Shown: piece after piece, positions 32,149 to 41,907 of the stretch
Position numbering within the stretch: position 1 is the stretch's first letter
Layout: the number at the start of each line of letters is the position of its first letter
Assembly (NCBI RefSeq): GCF_014842915.1
Contig: NZ_JACYXI010000003.1
Coordinates: 62,001 to 126,000, forward strand
Direction of reading: 5' to 3'
DNA: 64,000 bases
From: Roseibium litorale
Lineage (GTDB): Bacteria > Pseudomonadota > Alphaproteobacteria > Rhizobiales > Stappiaceae
The notes under the pieces: generated by a model
Databases searched by the model: none
What the model was told of the DNA's origin: nothing
What the model saw: only the letters and a program-made list of their open reading frames with translations
Made by a program: the position numbers and the translations under genes

Positions 32149-35100
32149 TTAAGATTTCCCGGCGAGCTGAGCCGACTGAACGAGCAATGCGGCGTTGCCT
32201 CCGGCAGCTGTCGTGTCGATACAGACATGCCGCTCGTGCGCCACATGACCGACGTCCGGCAGACCTCCGATCAGCGGCAGGATCGGGCCATTCCGGTTGG
32301 CCAGTGCTTGTGCAAAACTTTGCGCCGTCTGTACATCGCCCCACCACATCACGCCGGAGAAGCCATTTGCCTCCGTCAGGACTGCCGGGTCGACCGGCAG
32401 AGCGTGGGCAATCGCCGTGCCGCCCAGTTCCTGCACGCGGCGGACCTGCTCTGCCGCAATGTCCGCGCCCGGACCCAGACAGAGCACGGGTTCACGTGGA
32501 TGACGGGTCAGAATGTTGCTTTCGCCGGTCGGTCCCGGCATGCCTACGGACGGTCCTTCCTTCGCAGGAGGGGCGGTCTTCAGGAGCTTTTCAAGGCCTT
32601 TGGTTGTGGTGCTGGCGCCGCCATCAAGGCTCGCAGCATAGGTTCCGGGAGCCGGGCGGCTCTTGAAACGCGGCAGGTAATTCGGGCCACCTGCCTTGGG
32701 ACCTGTACCCGAAAGGCCCTCACCGCCGAAGGGTTGGGAGCCGACAACCGCACCGATCTGATTGCGGTTCACATAGATGTTTCCGGCATGTACCGCCTGG
32801 CTGACCTCTTTCACCCGTTTGGTGATACGGCTGTGCAGACCAAAAGTAAGGCCGTAGCCGCAGCTGTTGATCTCGCCGATGACCTTTTCGAGGTCTTCCG
32901 CGCGATAGGTTGCCACATGCAGAACGGGGCCGAAGATCTCGCGTTCAAGATCTCTGATGCCGGACACCTTGATCAGGGCCGGGCCGACGAAGTGTCCAGT
33001 TTCAGGGGCGGGCAGCTGTTTGATGAGGCGGCCGTCCTTGCGGGCGGTCTCTACATGCTGATCGATCGTGGCCTTGGCGGCTTTGTCTATGACGGGTCCA
33101 ATGTCCGTGGTCAGCTCCCAGGGATTGCCTAGCTGATATTCATCCATGATGCCCTGAAGCATGGTGATGAAGTCTTCGGCGATATCTTCCTGGACATAGA
33201 GGCAGCGAAGGGCCGAGCAGCGCTGGCCTGCGGACTGGAACGCAGAGGCGCATACATCGCGGGCGGCCTGTTCCGGCAAGGCGGTGCTGTCAATGATCAT
33301 GGCATTGAGACCGCCGGTCTCCGCGATGAGCGGCGCGTCCGGTGCCGTGCCGACAGCCATGGATTTGCGGATGTTCAGCGCGGTCTGTGTGGAGCCTGTA
33401 AAGGCGACGCCGGAGACACGTGCATCGGAGGTGAGAGCTGCGCCAACGACAGATCCCTTGCCGAGAACGAGCTGAAGCACTTCCCGAGGAACGCCTGCTT
33501 CATGCAGAAGCTTCACTGCAAGGGCTGCGATCAGAGGGGTTTGCTCGGCAGGCTTTGCCAGAACGCCGTTGCCTGTGGCAAGGGCTGCTGCAATCTGGCC
33601 GGAGAAGATCGCCAACGGGAAGTTCCAGGGGCTGATGCAGGTGAAGATGCCTTTCGGGTTTTCTGCATGCTTGGCCGCCTGATCCGCATAGTAGCGCAGG
33701 AAGTCGACTGCCTCGCGCACTTCTCCGACCGCATCGGCCAGGGTCTTGCCGGCTTCTCTCGCCAGGAGATTGAAGAAGGCGCCGGTGTTTGCTTCATAAA
33801 GATCAGCCGCACGGTTGAGGACGGCTGCCCGGGTCTCGATGGCGGCGGTCCAGCTGCGGGCCGCGGCCAGGGCCTGTTCGACATCTTCGGGTGACGCATT
33901 GGTGACCGTGCCGAAGGCTTCGCCCGTTGCCGGGTTCACAGCACGCACGCTCTCTCCGGCGCTTGGCTGAGTTGCCAGCTGCGATGTGGCGTTGACCGGA
34001 ACGTCCCCGTTGCGGGCAGTCTCGATGACGCTCAGAACACCCCGGCTGGAGATATCATGGCCAGCACTGTTCCGGCGGGAGGGGGAGAAGATGTCCGGGC
34101 CCGGTGTCACGCTCTTGCCGGGCGTGTAGCCAACGGCTTCAAGCGCGGCGAATGGACAGGAGACGACGTCTTCCGGGGCGATGCTCTTGTCGACGATCTG
34201 GTTCACGAAGGAGGAGTTCGCACCATTTTCAAGAAGCCGGCGGACGAGATAGGCCAGCAGATCCCGATGTGCGCCAACCGGCGCGTAGATCCGGCAGCGG
34301 GTGCCGTTTTCCTGCTTCACGATGTCGTGCAGCTTTTCTCCCATGCCGTGAAGGCGCTGGAATTCAAAAGCATCTTTGGAAAGGCCAGTGGCCATTTCCA
34401 GAACGGCGGCCATGGTGTGGGCGTTGTGGGTGGCGAACTGCGGATAGACATGATCCGTCATGCCGAGCAGCTTGCGGGCATTGGCAATGTAGCTGACGTC
34501 GGACGAAACCTTGCGGGTGAAGACCGGGAAACTGGGCAGGCCCAGAACCTGGGCGTGCTTGATCTCCGCATCCCAATAGGCGCCCTTGACCAGCCGGATG
34601 GTGATGCGGCGGTTCAACCGCTTCGCGAGATCATGGAGCCAGTCGAGAACCGCTCCGGCCCGGCGGCTGTAGGCCTGCACCACGATGCCGAACCCGTCCC
34701 AGTCAGCAAGGGCCTCGTCTTCCAGAACTTTCTCAATCACCTGAAGGGAAAGGATCAGGCGGTCCGCTTCCTCGGCATCGATGGCGAGGTTCATGTTGGC
34801 GGCCTTGGCCTTTACGGCAAGTGCCTTCACAGCTGGAACCAGCTCGGCCAGAACGCGCGCTTCCTTTGCGGTCTCATACCGGGGATGCAGAGCAGACAGC
34901 TTTACGGAAACGCCGGGATTGTCGCGCATGTCCGGCTTGGTGCAGGCGCTGGCCAGGGCGTCGATCGTGTCGGCGTAGCTCTTGTGATAGTGGGTGGCGG
35001 CCTTCGCGGTCATCGCGGCTTCGCCCAGCATGTCATAGGAATAGGTAAAGCCCTTGGCTTCCTTCTTTTCCGCCCGGTCCATGGCCTTGCGAATGGTTTC

Positions 35101-35619
35101 GCCCAGAACGAACTGGCGGCCCATTTCGCGCATGCCCTGGGCAACTGCGGCGCGGATGACTGGTTCGCCAAGACGCTTCACGGCGCCGCGTACAATGCCC
35201 GTCAGACCGGACTTCTTGTCGCTCAAGACCTTGCCTGTCAGGGCAAGGCCAATGGTTGAGGTGTTGACCAGCGGCGAGGTGGAATGGCCCCGGTGGGCAT
35301 CCCAGTCGTGCGGGACGATCTTGTCTTCGATCAGATCATCGATGGTCGCATCATCCGGCACGCGCAGAAGGGCTTCGGCCAGGCACATCAGCGCGATGCC
35401 TTCCTCTGTGGACAAGCCATATTCTGCCAGGAACACTTCCATCAGGCCCAGCTCGCCATCAGCCCGGATCTTGGCAACCAGCTCTGCCGCTGAGCGCACG
35501 ATGGCTGCCCGCTCGTCTGCTGACAGATTTGCCTCTGCGCTCAAGCTCCGCAAAAGGGCCGGTTCATCCTGAAGCTTCAGGGCATCGATACGATCAAGCG
35601 TGGGATGGGCCGCGAGCAT
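32149..35619 (-). CDS. putA: Bifunctional proline dehydrogenase / P5C dehydrogenase PutA
   Basis: 1156 residues. The proline dehydrogenase barrel (about 130-450) includes RLVKGAYWDAEIK, and the aldehyde dehydrogenase domain (about 520-1000) includes AETGGLNAM and the nucleophile cysteine in SAGQRCSALR. A C-terminal tail of about 150 residues follows. It oxidises proline to glutamate with channelling of the intermediate. The N-terminus lacks a ribbon-helix-helix DNA-binding domain, so it should not repress its own promoter; the divergent Lrp-type gene probably does this job. Confidence 0.95.
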   Translation of the reverse strand: MLAAHPTLDRIDALKLQDEPALLRSLSAEANLSADERAAIVRSAAELVAKIRADGELGLMEVFLAEYGLSTEEGIALMCLAEALLRVPDDATIDDLIEDKIVPHDWDAHRGHSTSPLVNTSTIGLALTGKVLSDKKSGLTGIVRGAVKRLGEPVIRAAVAQGMREMGRQFVLGETIRKAMDRAEKKEAKGFTYSYDMLGEAAMTAKAATHYHKSYADTIDALASACTKPDMRDNPGVSVKLSALHPRYETAKEARVLAELVPAVKALAVKAKAANMNLAIDAEEADRLILSLQVIEKVLEDEALADWDGFGIVVQAYSRRAGAVLDWLHDLAKRLNRRITIRLVKGAYWDAEIKHAQVLGLPSFPVFTRKVSSDVSYIANARKLLGMTDHVYPQFATHNAHTMAAVLEMATGLSKDAFEFQRLHGMGEKLHDIVKQENGTRCRIYAPVGAHRDLLAYLVRRLLENGANSSFVNQIVDKSIAPEDVVSCPFAALEAVGYTPGKSVTPGPDIFSPSRRNSAGHDISSRGVLSVIETARNGDVPVNATSQLATQPSAGESVRAVNPATGEAFGTVTNASPEDVEQALAAARSWTAAIETRAAVLNRAADLYEANTGAFFNLLAREAGKTLADAVGEVREAVDFLRYYADQAAKHAENPKGIFTCISPWNFPLAIFSGQIAAALATGNGVLAKPAEQTPLIAALAVKLLHEAGVPREVLQLVLGKGSVVGAALTSDARVSGVAFTGSTQTALNIRKSMAVGTAPDAPLIAETGGLNAMIIDSTALPEQAARDVCASAFQSAGQRCSALRCLYVQEDIAEDFITMLQGIMDEYQLGNPWELTTDIGPVIDKAAKATIDQHVETARKDGRLIKQLPAPETGHFVGPALIKVSGIRDLEREIFGPVLHVATYRAEDLEKVIGEINSCGYGLTFGLHSRITKRVKEVSQAVHAGNIYVNRNQIGAVVGSQPFGGEGLSGTGPKAGGPNYLPRFKSRPAPGTYAASLDGGASTTTKGLEKLLKTAPPAKEGPSVGMPGPTGESNILTRHPREPVLCLGPGADIAAEQVRRVQELGGTAIAHALPVDPAVLTEANGFSGVMWWGDVQTAQSFAQALANRNGPILPLIGGLPDVGHVAHERHVCIDTTAAGGNAALLVQSAQLAGKS

Positions 35620-35692
35620 TTTTGTTCTCCAATGGAAGATCGCCTATGATACTGCTGTTCAGGAATTCATTTCGTCTGAAGGATGAAATCCT
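35620..35692. promoter_or_regulatory. Divergent putA / lrp-type promoter region
   Basis: Only 73 bp separate the starts. An imperfect inverted repeat, ATTTCGTCT (35669-35677) and GGATGAAAT (35681-35689), lies at the lrp-type start and overlaps its AAGGATG ribosome site. It is a candidate Lrp/PutR site that could control both genes. Confidence 0.35.
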
Positions 35693-36196
35693 ATGGTCAA
35701 AAGAACCAAAGATGATGGCAGAGACGATCCAAATGGAATAGCAGACCTCGACAAGATCGACGTCTCGATCCTGAAGGTGCTGGCGGCGGATGCCCGTATT
35801 TCAATGACCCAGCTGGCGGAGGAGGTCGGCCTGTCCAAAACGCCGGTGCTTGCCCGTGTCCGGCGTCTTGAGCAGCTGGGGGTGATCACCGGCTACCGGG
35901 CGATGATCTCGCCGGTGCGGCTGGGTGTTGCCCATATCGCCTTTGTGGAAGTCAGGATGATGGACACACGCGAACCGGCTCTGCAGGCCTTCAACCTGGC
36001 CGTTTCCCGCATTCCGGAGGTGGAGGAATGCCACATGATCGCGGGCGGCTATGACTATCTCTTGAAGATCCGCACGCGGGATATCGCCGACTACCGCCGG
36101 GTTCTGGGCGAAAAGATCTCGTCTCTCCCCCACGTCTCCGCCACCTCGACGTTTGTTGCCATGGAGACCGTGAAGGAAGTGGCTCAGCCGATGTGA
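35693..36196 (+). CDS. Lrp/AsnC-family regulator, probable proline-catabolism activator (PutR-like)
   Basis: 167 residues: an N-terminal extension of about 18, the Lrp helix-turn-helix (LDKIDVSILKVLAADARISM, then LAEEVGLSKTPVLARVRRLE) and a C-terminal RAM domain that binds amino acids (MIAGGYDYLLKIRTRD). In Agrobacterium and relatives PutR is a divergent Lrp-type activator of putA; the same arrangement here supports that role. A 12-bp-stem terminator follows the stop. Confidence 0.88.
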   Translation: MVKRTKDDGRDDPNGIADLDKIDVSILKVLAADARISMTQLAEEVGLSKTPVLARVRRLEQLGVITGYRAMISPVRLGVAHIAFVEVRMMDTREPALQAFNLAVSRIPEVEECHMIAGGYDYLLKIRTRDIADYRRVLGEKISSLPHVSATSTFVAMETVKEVAQPM

Positions 36197-36210
36197 TCAG
36201 GCTAAAACAA

Positions 36211-36243
36211 AAGAAGCCCGCGGGGAGGAGACGCGGGCTTCTT
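36211..36243. terminator. Bidirectional terminator between lrp-type gene and iolB
   Basis: AAGAAGCCCGCG (36211-36222) pairs perfectly with CGCGGGCTTCTT (36232-36243) around a nine-base purine loop. A-rich flank on the left and TTGTTATC on the right give U-tracts in both directions between convergent genes. Confidence 0.85.
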
Positions 36244-36262
36244 GTTATCCGGGCAACAGCGA

Positions 36263-37081
36263 TCAGGCGTCGCGCTGGGCGATCCAGTCGTGGTCCGGAT
36301 GGTTCTTGAAGCGCCACTTGCGCATCGGGCCTGCCATGACGTTGAGATAGTACATCTCGTAGCCATAGGGTGCGCCGCAGGGGTGATGGCCCTTGGGGAC
36401 GAGAACCACGTCATGGCTGGAAACCGACACCGTCTCGTCCAGCTCTCCGTCTTCTGTGAAGACGCGCTGATGGCCATAGCCCTGATCCGGGTTGAGACGG
36501 TGGTAATAGGTCTCTTCCAGATAGGTCATGTCCGGGAAATTGTCCTCATCGTGCCGGTGCGGCGGATAGGAGGACCAGTTTCCGGCGGGCGTGAAGACTT
36601 CCGTTACCAGCAGGCTGTCCGCAACGTCGGATTCTTCCATGGCAATCGGGAAGATGTAGCGGGTGTTCGCACCCTTGCCGCGGACGACCTTTTCCGGCCT
36701 GGGCAAAACACGGGCCTTGTGGCCACCGTTGCCGGGGGCCGTGCAGACGCCGATGGTGCAGTCCGTGGTGGCCTTGGCCGACCAGTCGCTGCCGGACGGG
36801 ACATAGACGCTGTGAGGAGCGAGTTGCTCGAACACGTTCATCCGCTCGCCCTGCTCACCGAAGTTTTCGCCAGCGGCGGAAATCTCGGCTTTGCCTTCGA
36901 CCATGACAAGAATGACTTCGAGATCGCCAGTGGTCTCGGACACGGTCTCGCCAGCCTTCAGCCGGTAGAGGCCGAAACCGACATAGCCCCAGTCCGGAGA
37001 CTTGGGTCCCTTGGCGTTTTCGATGGTGATGTCATGAACCTTGCCGGCGGTGCCGGAGGGCTTGCGGAGGAGATCGCTCAT
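36263..37081 (-). CDS. iolB: 5-deoxy-glucuronate isomerase IolB
   Basis: 272 residues, the normal IolB length, double cupin fold. The metal-binding pattern [11 protein letters not shown] and the second-half [22 protein letters not shown] are clear family marks. It converts 5-deoxy-glucuronate to 5-dehydro-2-deoxy-gluconate, the step before IolC. It overlaps the iolE stop (ATGA) and is the last gene of the minus-strand iol operon, ending near the shared terminator. Confidence 0.95.
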   Translation of the reverse strand: MSDLLRKPSGTAGKVHDITIENAKGPKSPDWGYVGFGLYRLKAGETVSETTGDLEVILVMVEGKAEISAAGENFGEQGERMNVFEQLAPHSVYVPSGSDWSAKATTDCTIGVCTAPGNGGHKARVLPRPEKVVRGKGANTRYIFPIAMEESDVADSLLVTEVFTPAGNWSSYPPHRHDEDNFPDMTYLEETYYHRLNPDQGYGHQRVFTEDGELDETVSVSSHDVVLVPKGHHPCGAPYGYEMYYLNVMAGPMRKWRFKNHPDHDWIAQRDA

Positions 37082-37974
37082 TTCAGGTCGGCCTCTTTTG
37101 CGAGTGTCTTCAGGGTTTTCAGGCCGAGGCTCTGATACTGGAAGGGATTGCGCACTTCCGGATCCTGCTCGGCCTCAATCACGATCCAGCCTTCATAAGC
37201 TGCGTCCTTGAGGATCTGGATCAGCGGGGCGAAGTCCACGCCGCCTTCCTCGTCACCCGGAACGGTGAAGACACCGGCACGCACGCCGTCCATGAAGGAC
37301 AGGCCCTTTTCGCGGACTTCGTTCATCACGGCTGGACGCACGTTCTTGGCGTGGAAGTGACGGACGCGGTCGACGTACTTCTTCAGGACCGGTGCAGGGT
37401 CAACGCCCTTACCGCCGAAGTAGCAGTGGCCTGCGTCGAACAGCAGCTTGGTTGCCGGACCGGTCGCCGCCATGAAAGCGTCGATTTCTTCGGGGGTCTC
37501 GACCACGGTGCCCATGTGGTGGTGGTAGACGAGATGAATACCCTGCCCGGCGCAGAAGGTAGCGAGTTCTTCAACCTTGGCACCGAAAGCCTTCATGTCA
37601 TCCGCGCTGAGGACCGGGCTCTGGGCCAGGTCGGTCTGGGAGCCCTGGATGGTGTTGGAGGTCTCGCAGACGATGCAGACCTTGCAGCCATTGTGCTTCA
37701 GCTTGTCGAGATGCGGCTGAATGGCCTTCTTCTCTTCCTCGACGGACTGAGCTAGCAGGTTCAGAGAGTACCAGCCGGAAATGAACTTCAGGCCATAGCT
37801 GCCCAGAAGCTGCTTCAGCGCTTCCGGATCGTTCGGCCAGCGGTGGCCGTTCTCTATCCCGTCGAAGCCGATTTCAGAGGCCTCCTTGAGGATCTGTTCT
37901 GTCGGGATATGAGCACCGAGGGTCTGGTCGTCGTCGTTTGCCCAAGCAATCGGGTTGGTGCCGTAGAGGATCAT
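37078..37974 (-). CDS. iolE: Inosose dehydratase IolE
   Basis: About 298 residues, TIM-barrel sugar isomerase-like. The N-terminus [15 protein letters not shown] and the metal-site segments [10 protein letters not shown] and [11 protein letters not shown] are typical of IolE, which dehydrates 2-keto-myo-inositol (inosose) to a diketone. The ATG at 37972-37974 has AGGAACC upstream; the frame opens 13 codons further without a ribosome site. It follows iolD after a 145-bp gap rich in hairpins, the largest gap in this operon downstream of the transporter genes. Confidence 0.93.
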   Translation of the reverse strand: MILYGTNPIAWANDDDQTLGAHIPTEQILKEASEIGFDGIENGHRWPNDPEALKQLLGSYGLKFISGWYSLNLLAQSVEEEKKAIQPHLDKLKHNGCKVCIVCETSNTIQGSQTDLAQSPVLSADDMKAFGAKVEELATFCAGQGIHLVYHHHMGTVVETPEEIDAFMAATGPATKLLFDAGHCYFGGKGVDPAPVLKKYVDRVRHFHAKNVRPAVMNEVREKGLSFMDGVRAGVFTVPGDEEGGVDFAPLIQILKDAAYEGWIVIEAEQDPEVRNPFQYQSLGLKTLKTLAKEADLK

Positions 37975-38015
37975 TTCGAAGGTTCCTGAACGATATAGGA
38001 GGGATCGAACCAATG

Positions 38016-38099
38016 CCGGGATATCTGTCCCGGTTTTTTGTCATTTGCAGGGCAGGTCCCTGCAGACCGGAGGCGCCCGGAAGGGAAGACTTCCGGGCG
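38016..38099. other. Three hairpins in the iolD-iolE gap
   Basis: CGCCCGGAAG/CTTCCGGGCG (38074-38083 with 38090-38099), TGCAGGG/CCCTGCA (38046-38052 with 38058-38064) and CCGGGA/TCCCGG (38016-38021 with 38028-38033). The last is followed by six T on the plus strand, so it would be an intrinsic terminator for antisense transcription. The first two may tune iolE expression relative to iolD. Confidence 0.55.
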
Positions 38100-38119
38100 G
38101 ATCGTTTCGTTTGAGGAGA

Positions 38120-39961
38120 TCAGTTCACCAGGTTCTGGCGTTTCATGTTCTCCACATAGGAAGCACGGGCCTCCTTGAGCTTTCCGGTGCTGCCAACTTC
38201 TGGCACGGCAACGTCCCACCAGTGGCCGCCGCCATTTTCGCCCGGGCCATGCATCGGGTCCGTGTCGATGACGATCACGGTCGGGATGGCCCGGTCACGG
38301 GCTGCGAGGATCTGGGCTTCCAGATCGGCGATGTCCTTGGCCTTGACTGCATGAGCGCCCATGGAGGCTGCGTGGGAGACAAAGTCGATGTCTGGCTGCT
38401 GCTCGACATTGCAGTCACTATAGAGGTTGTTGAAGCGCTCTCCGCCGGTGCCCATCTGCAGCCGGTTGATGCAGCCATAACCACGGTTATCTGTGAGAAC
38501 CACTGTGAAGGGCACCCGGCGCATGACGGCGGTGGCCAGTTCGGAGTTGGCCATCATGTAGGAGCCGTCGCCGACGAAACAGACCACGTCACGGTGAGGC
38601 TGTGCCAGCTTGATGCCGATGGCGCCGGCAATCTCGTAGCCCATGCAGGAGAAGCCATACTCCATGTGGTAGCCAGCCTGAGGTGCCTGCCAAAGCAGCT
38701 TGAGCGCGCCCGGCATGGTTCCGGCCGCACACATCGCAATGGTCTTGTCCGTCGAGGTGCGTTGCACCGCGCCGATCACTTCGGCATCGAGCGGCAGATA
38801 GCCCTCCGGTGTGTCCGTGCGTGCGCTGCAATGGGCATCGACCTTGGCCAGCCAGTCGAGGCGGGACTGCGGATCGAAGGCTTCCGCCTTGTGACCGCCA
38901 AGCCCTTCGGAAATCATTTCCAGAGCGACCTTTGCGTCCGCAACCAGGCCAATGGCGCCGTGCTTGCCCGCGTCATAACCCTGGACATTGATCGAGACGA
39001 GCTTACGGCCCGGCTGGTTGAACAGGGTCCACGAGCCTGTGGTGAAGTCCTGAAAACGGGTGCCGACGCCGATCACAAGATCAGCTGTTTCCGCCAGCTT
39101 ATTGGCGCTTTCCGCACCATCTACTCCGGCAGCGCCGAAGTTCATCGGGTGAGATTGAGCCAGAGCGGACTTGCCTGCCTGGGTTTCGATCACCGGCACG
39201 CCGTGCTTGATGGCGAAGGTGCCAAGCGTGTCTTCCGCCTGGGAATAGATCACGCCGCCGCCGCAGACGATGACCGGGTTTTTCGCGGCCTTGATCAGCG
39301 CGACGACGTCGGCCAGATCCTGAGCATCTGGAGCCGGGCGGCGGATGCGCCAGACTTTCGGCTCGAAAAAGCTTTCCGGATAGTCATAGGCTTCCGCCTG
39401 AGTGTCCTGGCAGAACGCAAGGGTGACCGGGCCGCAGTTGGCCGGATCGGTCATGATCCGGAAAGCGCGGGGCAGGGCTGTCAGCAGATGTTCCGGACGG
39501 CTGATCCGGTCGAAATACCGGCTGACCGGGCGGAAGCAATCGTTGGCGGAGACGGTGCCGTCGTCAAAGTCCTCGACCTGCTGCAGCACCGGATCCGGGC
39601 GGCGGTTGGCGAAGACGTCGCCGGGGATCAGCAGAACCGGCAGACGGTTGACATGTGCCAGGGCGGCTGCCGTGACCATATTGGTCGCGCCGGGGCCGAT
39701 GGAGGAGGTGACGGCCATGGCGCGGGTGCGCTTCTTGGCCTTGGCATAGGCGATGGCCGTATGGGCCATCGTCTGCTCGTTCTGGCCGCGCCAGGTCGGC
39801 AGGGCGTTGCCTGCCTTTTCCAGCGCTTCCCCGAGACCGGCGACATTGCCGTGGCCAAAAATGGCCCAGACGCCATCAATGAAGCGTTCGCCGTCTTCGG
39901 TCATCTGAGCCGAGAGATAGCGGACCATGGCCTGAGCCGCGGTGAGACGGATGGTAGTCAT
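38120..39961 (-). CDS. iolD: 3D-(3,5/4)-trihydroxycyclohexane-1,2-dione hydrolase IolD
   Basis: 613 residues of the thiamine-diphosphate enzyme family. The N-terminal domain carries RGQNEQTMAHTAIAYAK with the cofactor-activating Glu, and the C-terminal domain the thiamine motif GDGSYMMANSELATA to LTDNRGYGCIN. It opens the inositol-derived ring to 5-deoxy-glucuronate. The ATG at 39961 overlaps the iolC stop and has AAGGAAAG upstream; a longer frame to 40024 lies inside iolC. Confidence 0.95.
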   Translation of the reverse strand: MTTIRLTAAQAMVRYLSAQMTEDGERFIDGVWAIFGHGNVAGLGEALEKAGNALPTWRGQNEQTMAHTAIAYAKAKKRTRAMAVTSSIGPGATNMVTAAALAHVNRLPVLLIPGDVFANRRPDPVLQQVEDFDDGTVSANDCFRPVSRYFDRISRPEHLLTALPRAFRIMTDPANCGPVTLAFCQDTQAEAYDYPESFFEPKVWRIRRPAPDAQDLADVVALIKAAKNPVIVCGGGVIYSQAEDTLGTFAIKHGVPVIETQAGKSALAQSHPMNFGAAGVDGAESANKLAETADLVIGVGTRFQDFTTGSWTLFNQPGRKLVSINVQGYDAGKHGAIGLVADAKVALEMISEGLGGHKAEAFDPQSRLDWLAKVDAHCSARTDTPEGYLPLDAEVIGAVQRTSTDKTIAMCAAGTMPGALKLLWQAPQAGYHMEYGFSCMGYEIAGAIGIKLAQPHRDVVCFVGDGSYMMANSELATAVMRRVPFTVVLTDNRGYGCINRLQMGTGGERFNNLYSDCNVEQQPDIDFVSHAASMGAHAVKAKDIADLEAQILAARDRAIPTVIVIDTDPMHGPGENGGGHWWDVAVPEVGSTGKLKEARASYVENMKRQNLVN

Positions 39962-41892
39962 GCGGTCTTTCCTTGCGCATCGCTTGCCTTGGCTTCGCCG
40001 CGAGCCTTGTCCCAGATCGCGCACAGGCGGCGGTATTTTTGGCTCATGTCGGCGATTGCGGCGTTGTCGTCAAGAGAGCCAGCCAGCCATTGGCGGGCGG
40101 CCTCGGCAAAGATCGTGCGTCCAACCGCAAACCCCTTCACCAGGTCGAACCGGGCTGCTTCCGCGAAGCTTGCCGCAAGAGCCTCTTCGGGGGCGTCGAG
40201 TCCGAGGACCACGATACCACGGGTGTTCGGATCGTTGCGGGTGATCGCGTCGCAGGCAAGCGCCCAAGCCTTTCCCGTCGTCATCGGTTCCAGCTTCCAC
40301 CAGTCCGGATAAAGACCGATGTCATACATGCGCTGAATGACCTTTGCGGTGGTCTCGTCATCCACAGGGCCAACCTTGGACGGGATGACTTCCAGAAGCA
40401 CTTCGAGACGGTTGCGGCGGGCAGCAGCAAAGAGACGGATGAGGGTGTCTTCCTGGCTTGCCTTCATCTCGTCCGTGTCGTCCGGATGATAGAAACACAG
40501 CACCTTGACCACATGCTCAACCGGCCATTCGGACAGGCCGCCGAAGTCAGGTCCAAGTTCCGGCTCCAGGGTCAGCGGACGGGAGGCGGGCCATTCGACC
40601 GGATGGCCGATCCAGAGCCCCGTACCAGCTGCCTCATAAAGAGCTTCCCGGCCAAGGCGGCTGTCGCAGAGGATGCCGTAACCAGACTGGTTTCCGGCCA
40701 CGTCACGGGCAGCGCGCAGGCACAGGCTTTTGAATTCACCGATCTTGTCATGAGACACGCCAGCTGCATCCGCCATTTCTTCCAGCTGAATGCGATGGTC
40801 GAAGGCGAAAACCCGCATTTCCGGCCAGTCCAGATCCCGGTTGGTTGCCCAATGGATCTGTTCCAGTTCAGCGTCCTTGCGCAGAGCAGGGGTCTTCACC
40901 CCGCGCTTTAGGAAGAACTGCAGCTCTTCCCAGCTCGGATAGGCAGGGGTGCAGCCATGACGGCTGACGGCAAACGCGCCACAGGCATTGGCATAGGTCA
41001 GGCTGGTGACCCAGTCGCAGTCGGTCATCCAGCCGGTCAGAAGCCCGGACATGAAGCCGTCGCCAGCGCCCAGAACGTTGAAGACTTCGATGGGGAAACC
41101 TGGGCCGGACAAGCCTTCATCCAGCGTATCCGGAATGCCGCCGGTGAAGGCTGCCGCGCCCATGGCGCCGCGCTTGCAGACGAGCGTTGCCTTGGAGACC
41201 TTGCGGACATTGCGCAGCGCCTCGATGGTGTTGGTCGACCCGCCTGCGATATGGAACTCTTCCTCGGTGCCGACGATCAGGTCGAAGAGGTGCAGGGTCG
41301 ACTGCAGCTTTTCGGTGACCTTGGCCGATTCAATGAAGCGGTTCTCGCCGTCGCCGTGGCCGGACAGGCCCCAGAGGTTCGGACGGTAGTCGATGTCGAG
41401 TGCCGTGCGCCCGCCGGTTTCCCGGGCAAGACGCAGGGCTTTCAGGACAGCCGCCTCGGTGCGGGGGTGGGACAGGTGCGTGCCTGTGGCCACAACCGCC
41501 CGCGCCGAAGCGATGAAGTCCGGATCGATGTCATCTTCGCACAGGGCCATATCGGCGCAGTTCTCGCGATAGAAGATCAGCGGGAACTGGTGCTCGTCAC
41601 GGATGCCCAGCAGAACGAGGGCTGTCAGGCGCTCCGGGTCGGTCTTGACGCCGGTGACGTCCACGCCTTCGCGTGCCAGCTGCTCCCGGATGAACCGGCC
41701 CATATGCTCGTCGCCAACGCGTGTAATCAGGGCGCTTTTCAGGCCAAGGCGCGCGGTGCCAGCCGCCATATTGGTGGGCGAGCCGCCAATATACTTGTTG
41801 AAGGACGCCATGTCCTCCAGGCGGCCGCCGATCTGAGCGCCGTAAAGATCCACGGAGGACCGTCCGATTGTGATGACATCTAGTTTCTTCAA
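39958..41892 (-). CDS. iolC: IolC kinase fused to a DUF2090 aldolase-like domain
   Basis: 644 residues. The first 320 or so are a PfkB kinase (IGRSSVDLYGAQIGG near the N-terminus, catalytic GAGDGFMSGLL) that phosphorylates 5-dehydro-2-deoxy-gluconate. The remainder is a DUF2090 domain (RVFAFDHRIQLEEMAD onward), proposed to act as the 5-dehydro-2-deoxyphosphogluconate aldolase, so the fusion would join two successive steps. This fusion is common in proteobacteria, and no separate iolJ is seen here. It overlaps iolD by four bases and follows the ATPase gene by 15 bp. Confidence 0.93.
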   Translation of the reverse strand: MKKLDVITIGRSSVDLYGAQIGGRLEDMASFNKYIGGSPTNMAAGTARLGLKSALITRVGDEHMGRFIREQLAREGVDVTGVKTDPERLTALVLLGIRDEHQFPLIFYRENCADMALCEDDIDPDFIASARAVVATGTHLSHPRTEAAVLKALRLARETGGRTALDIDYRPNLWGLSGHGDGENRFIESAKVTEKLQSTLHLFDLIVGTEEEFHIAGGSTNTIEALRNVRKVSKATLVCKRGAMGAAAFTGGIPDTLDEGLSGPGFPIEVFNVLGAGDGFMSGLLTGWMTDCDWVTSLTYANACGAFAVSRHGCTPAYPSWEELQFFLKRGVKTPALRKDAELEQIHWATNRDLDWPEMRVFAFDHRIQLEEMADAAGVSHDKIGEFKSLCLRAARDVAGNQSGYGILCDSRLGREALYEAAGTGLWIGHPVEWPASRPLTLEPELGPDFGGLSEWPVEHVVKVLCFYHPDDTDEMKASQEDTLIRLFAAARRNRLEVLLEVIPSKVGPVDDETTAKVIQRMYDIGLYPDWWKLEPMTTGKAWALACDAITRNDPNTRGIVVLGLDAPEEALAASFAEAARFDLVKGFAVGRTIFAEAARQWLAGSLDDNAAIADMSQKYRRLCAIWDKARGEAKASDAQGKTA

Positions 41893-41907
41893 GGGTCTAT
41901 CCGTTCG

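Noticed and set aside
38045..40312. A 755-codon open frame on the plus strand opposite iolD
   Set aside because: It is the antisense shadow of iolD/iolC, caused by high third-position GC; it shows no domain, and iolD is unmistakable.
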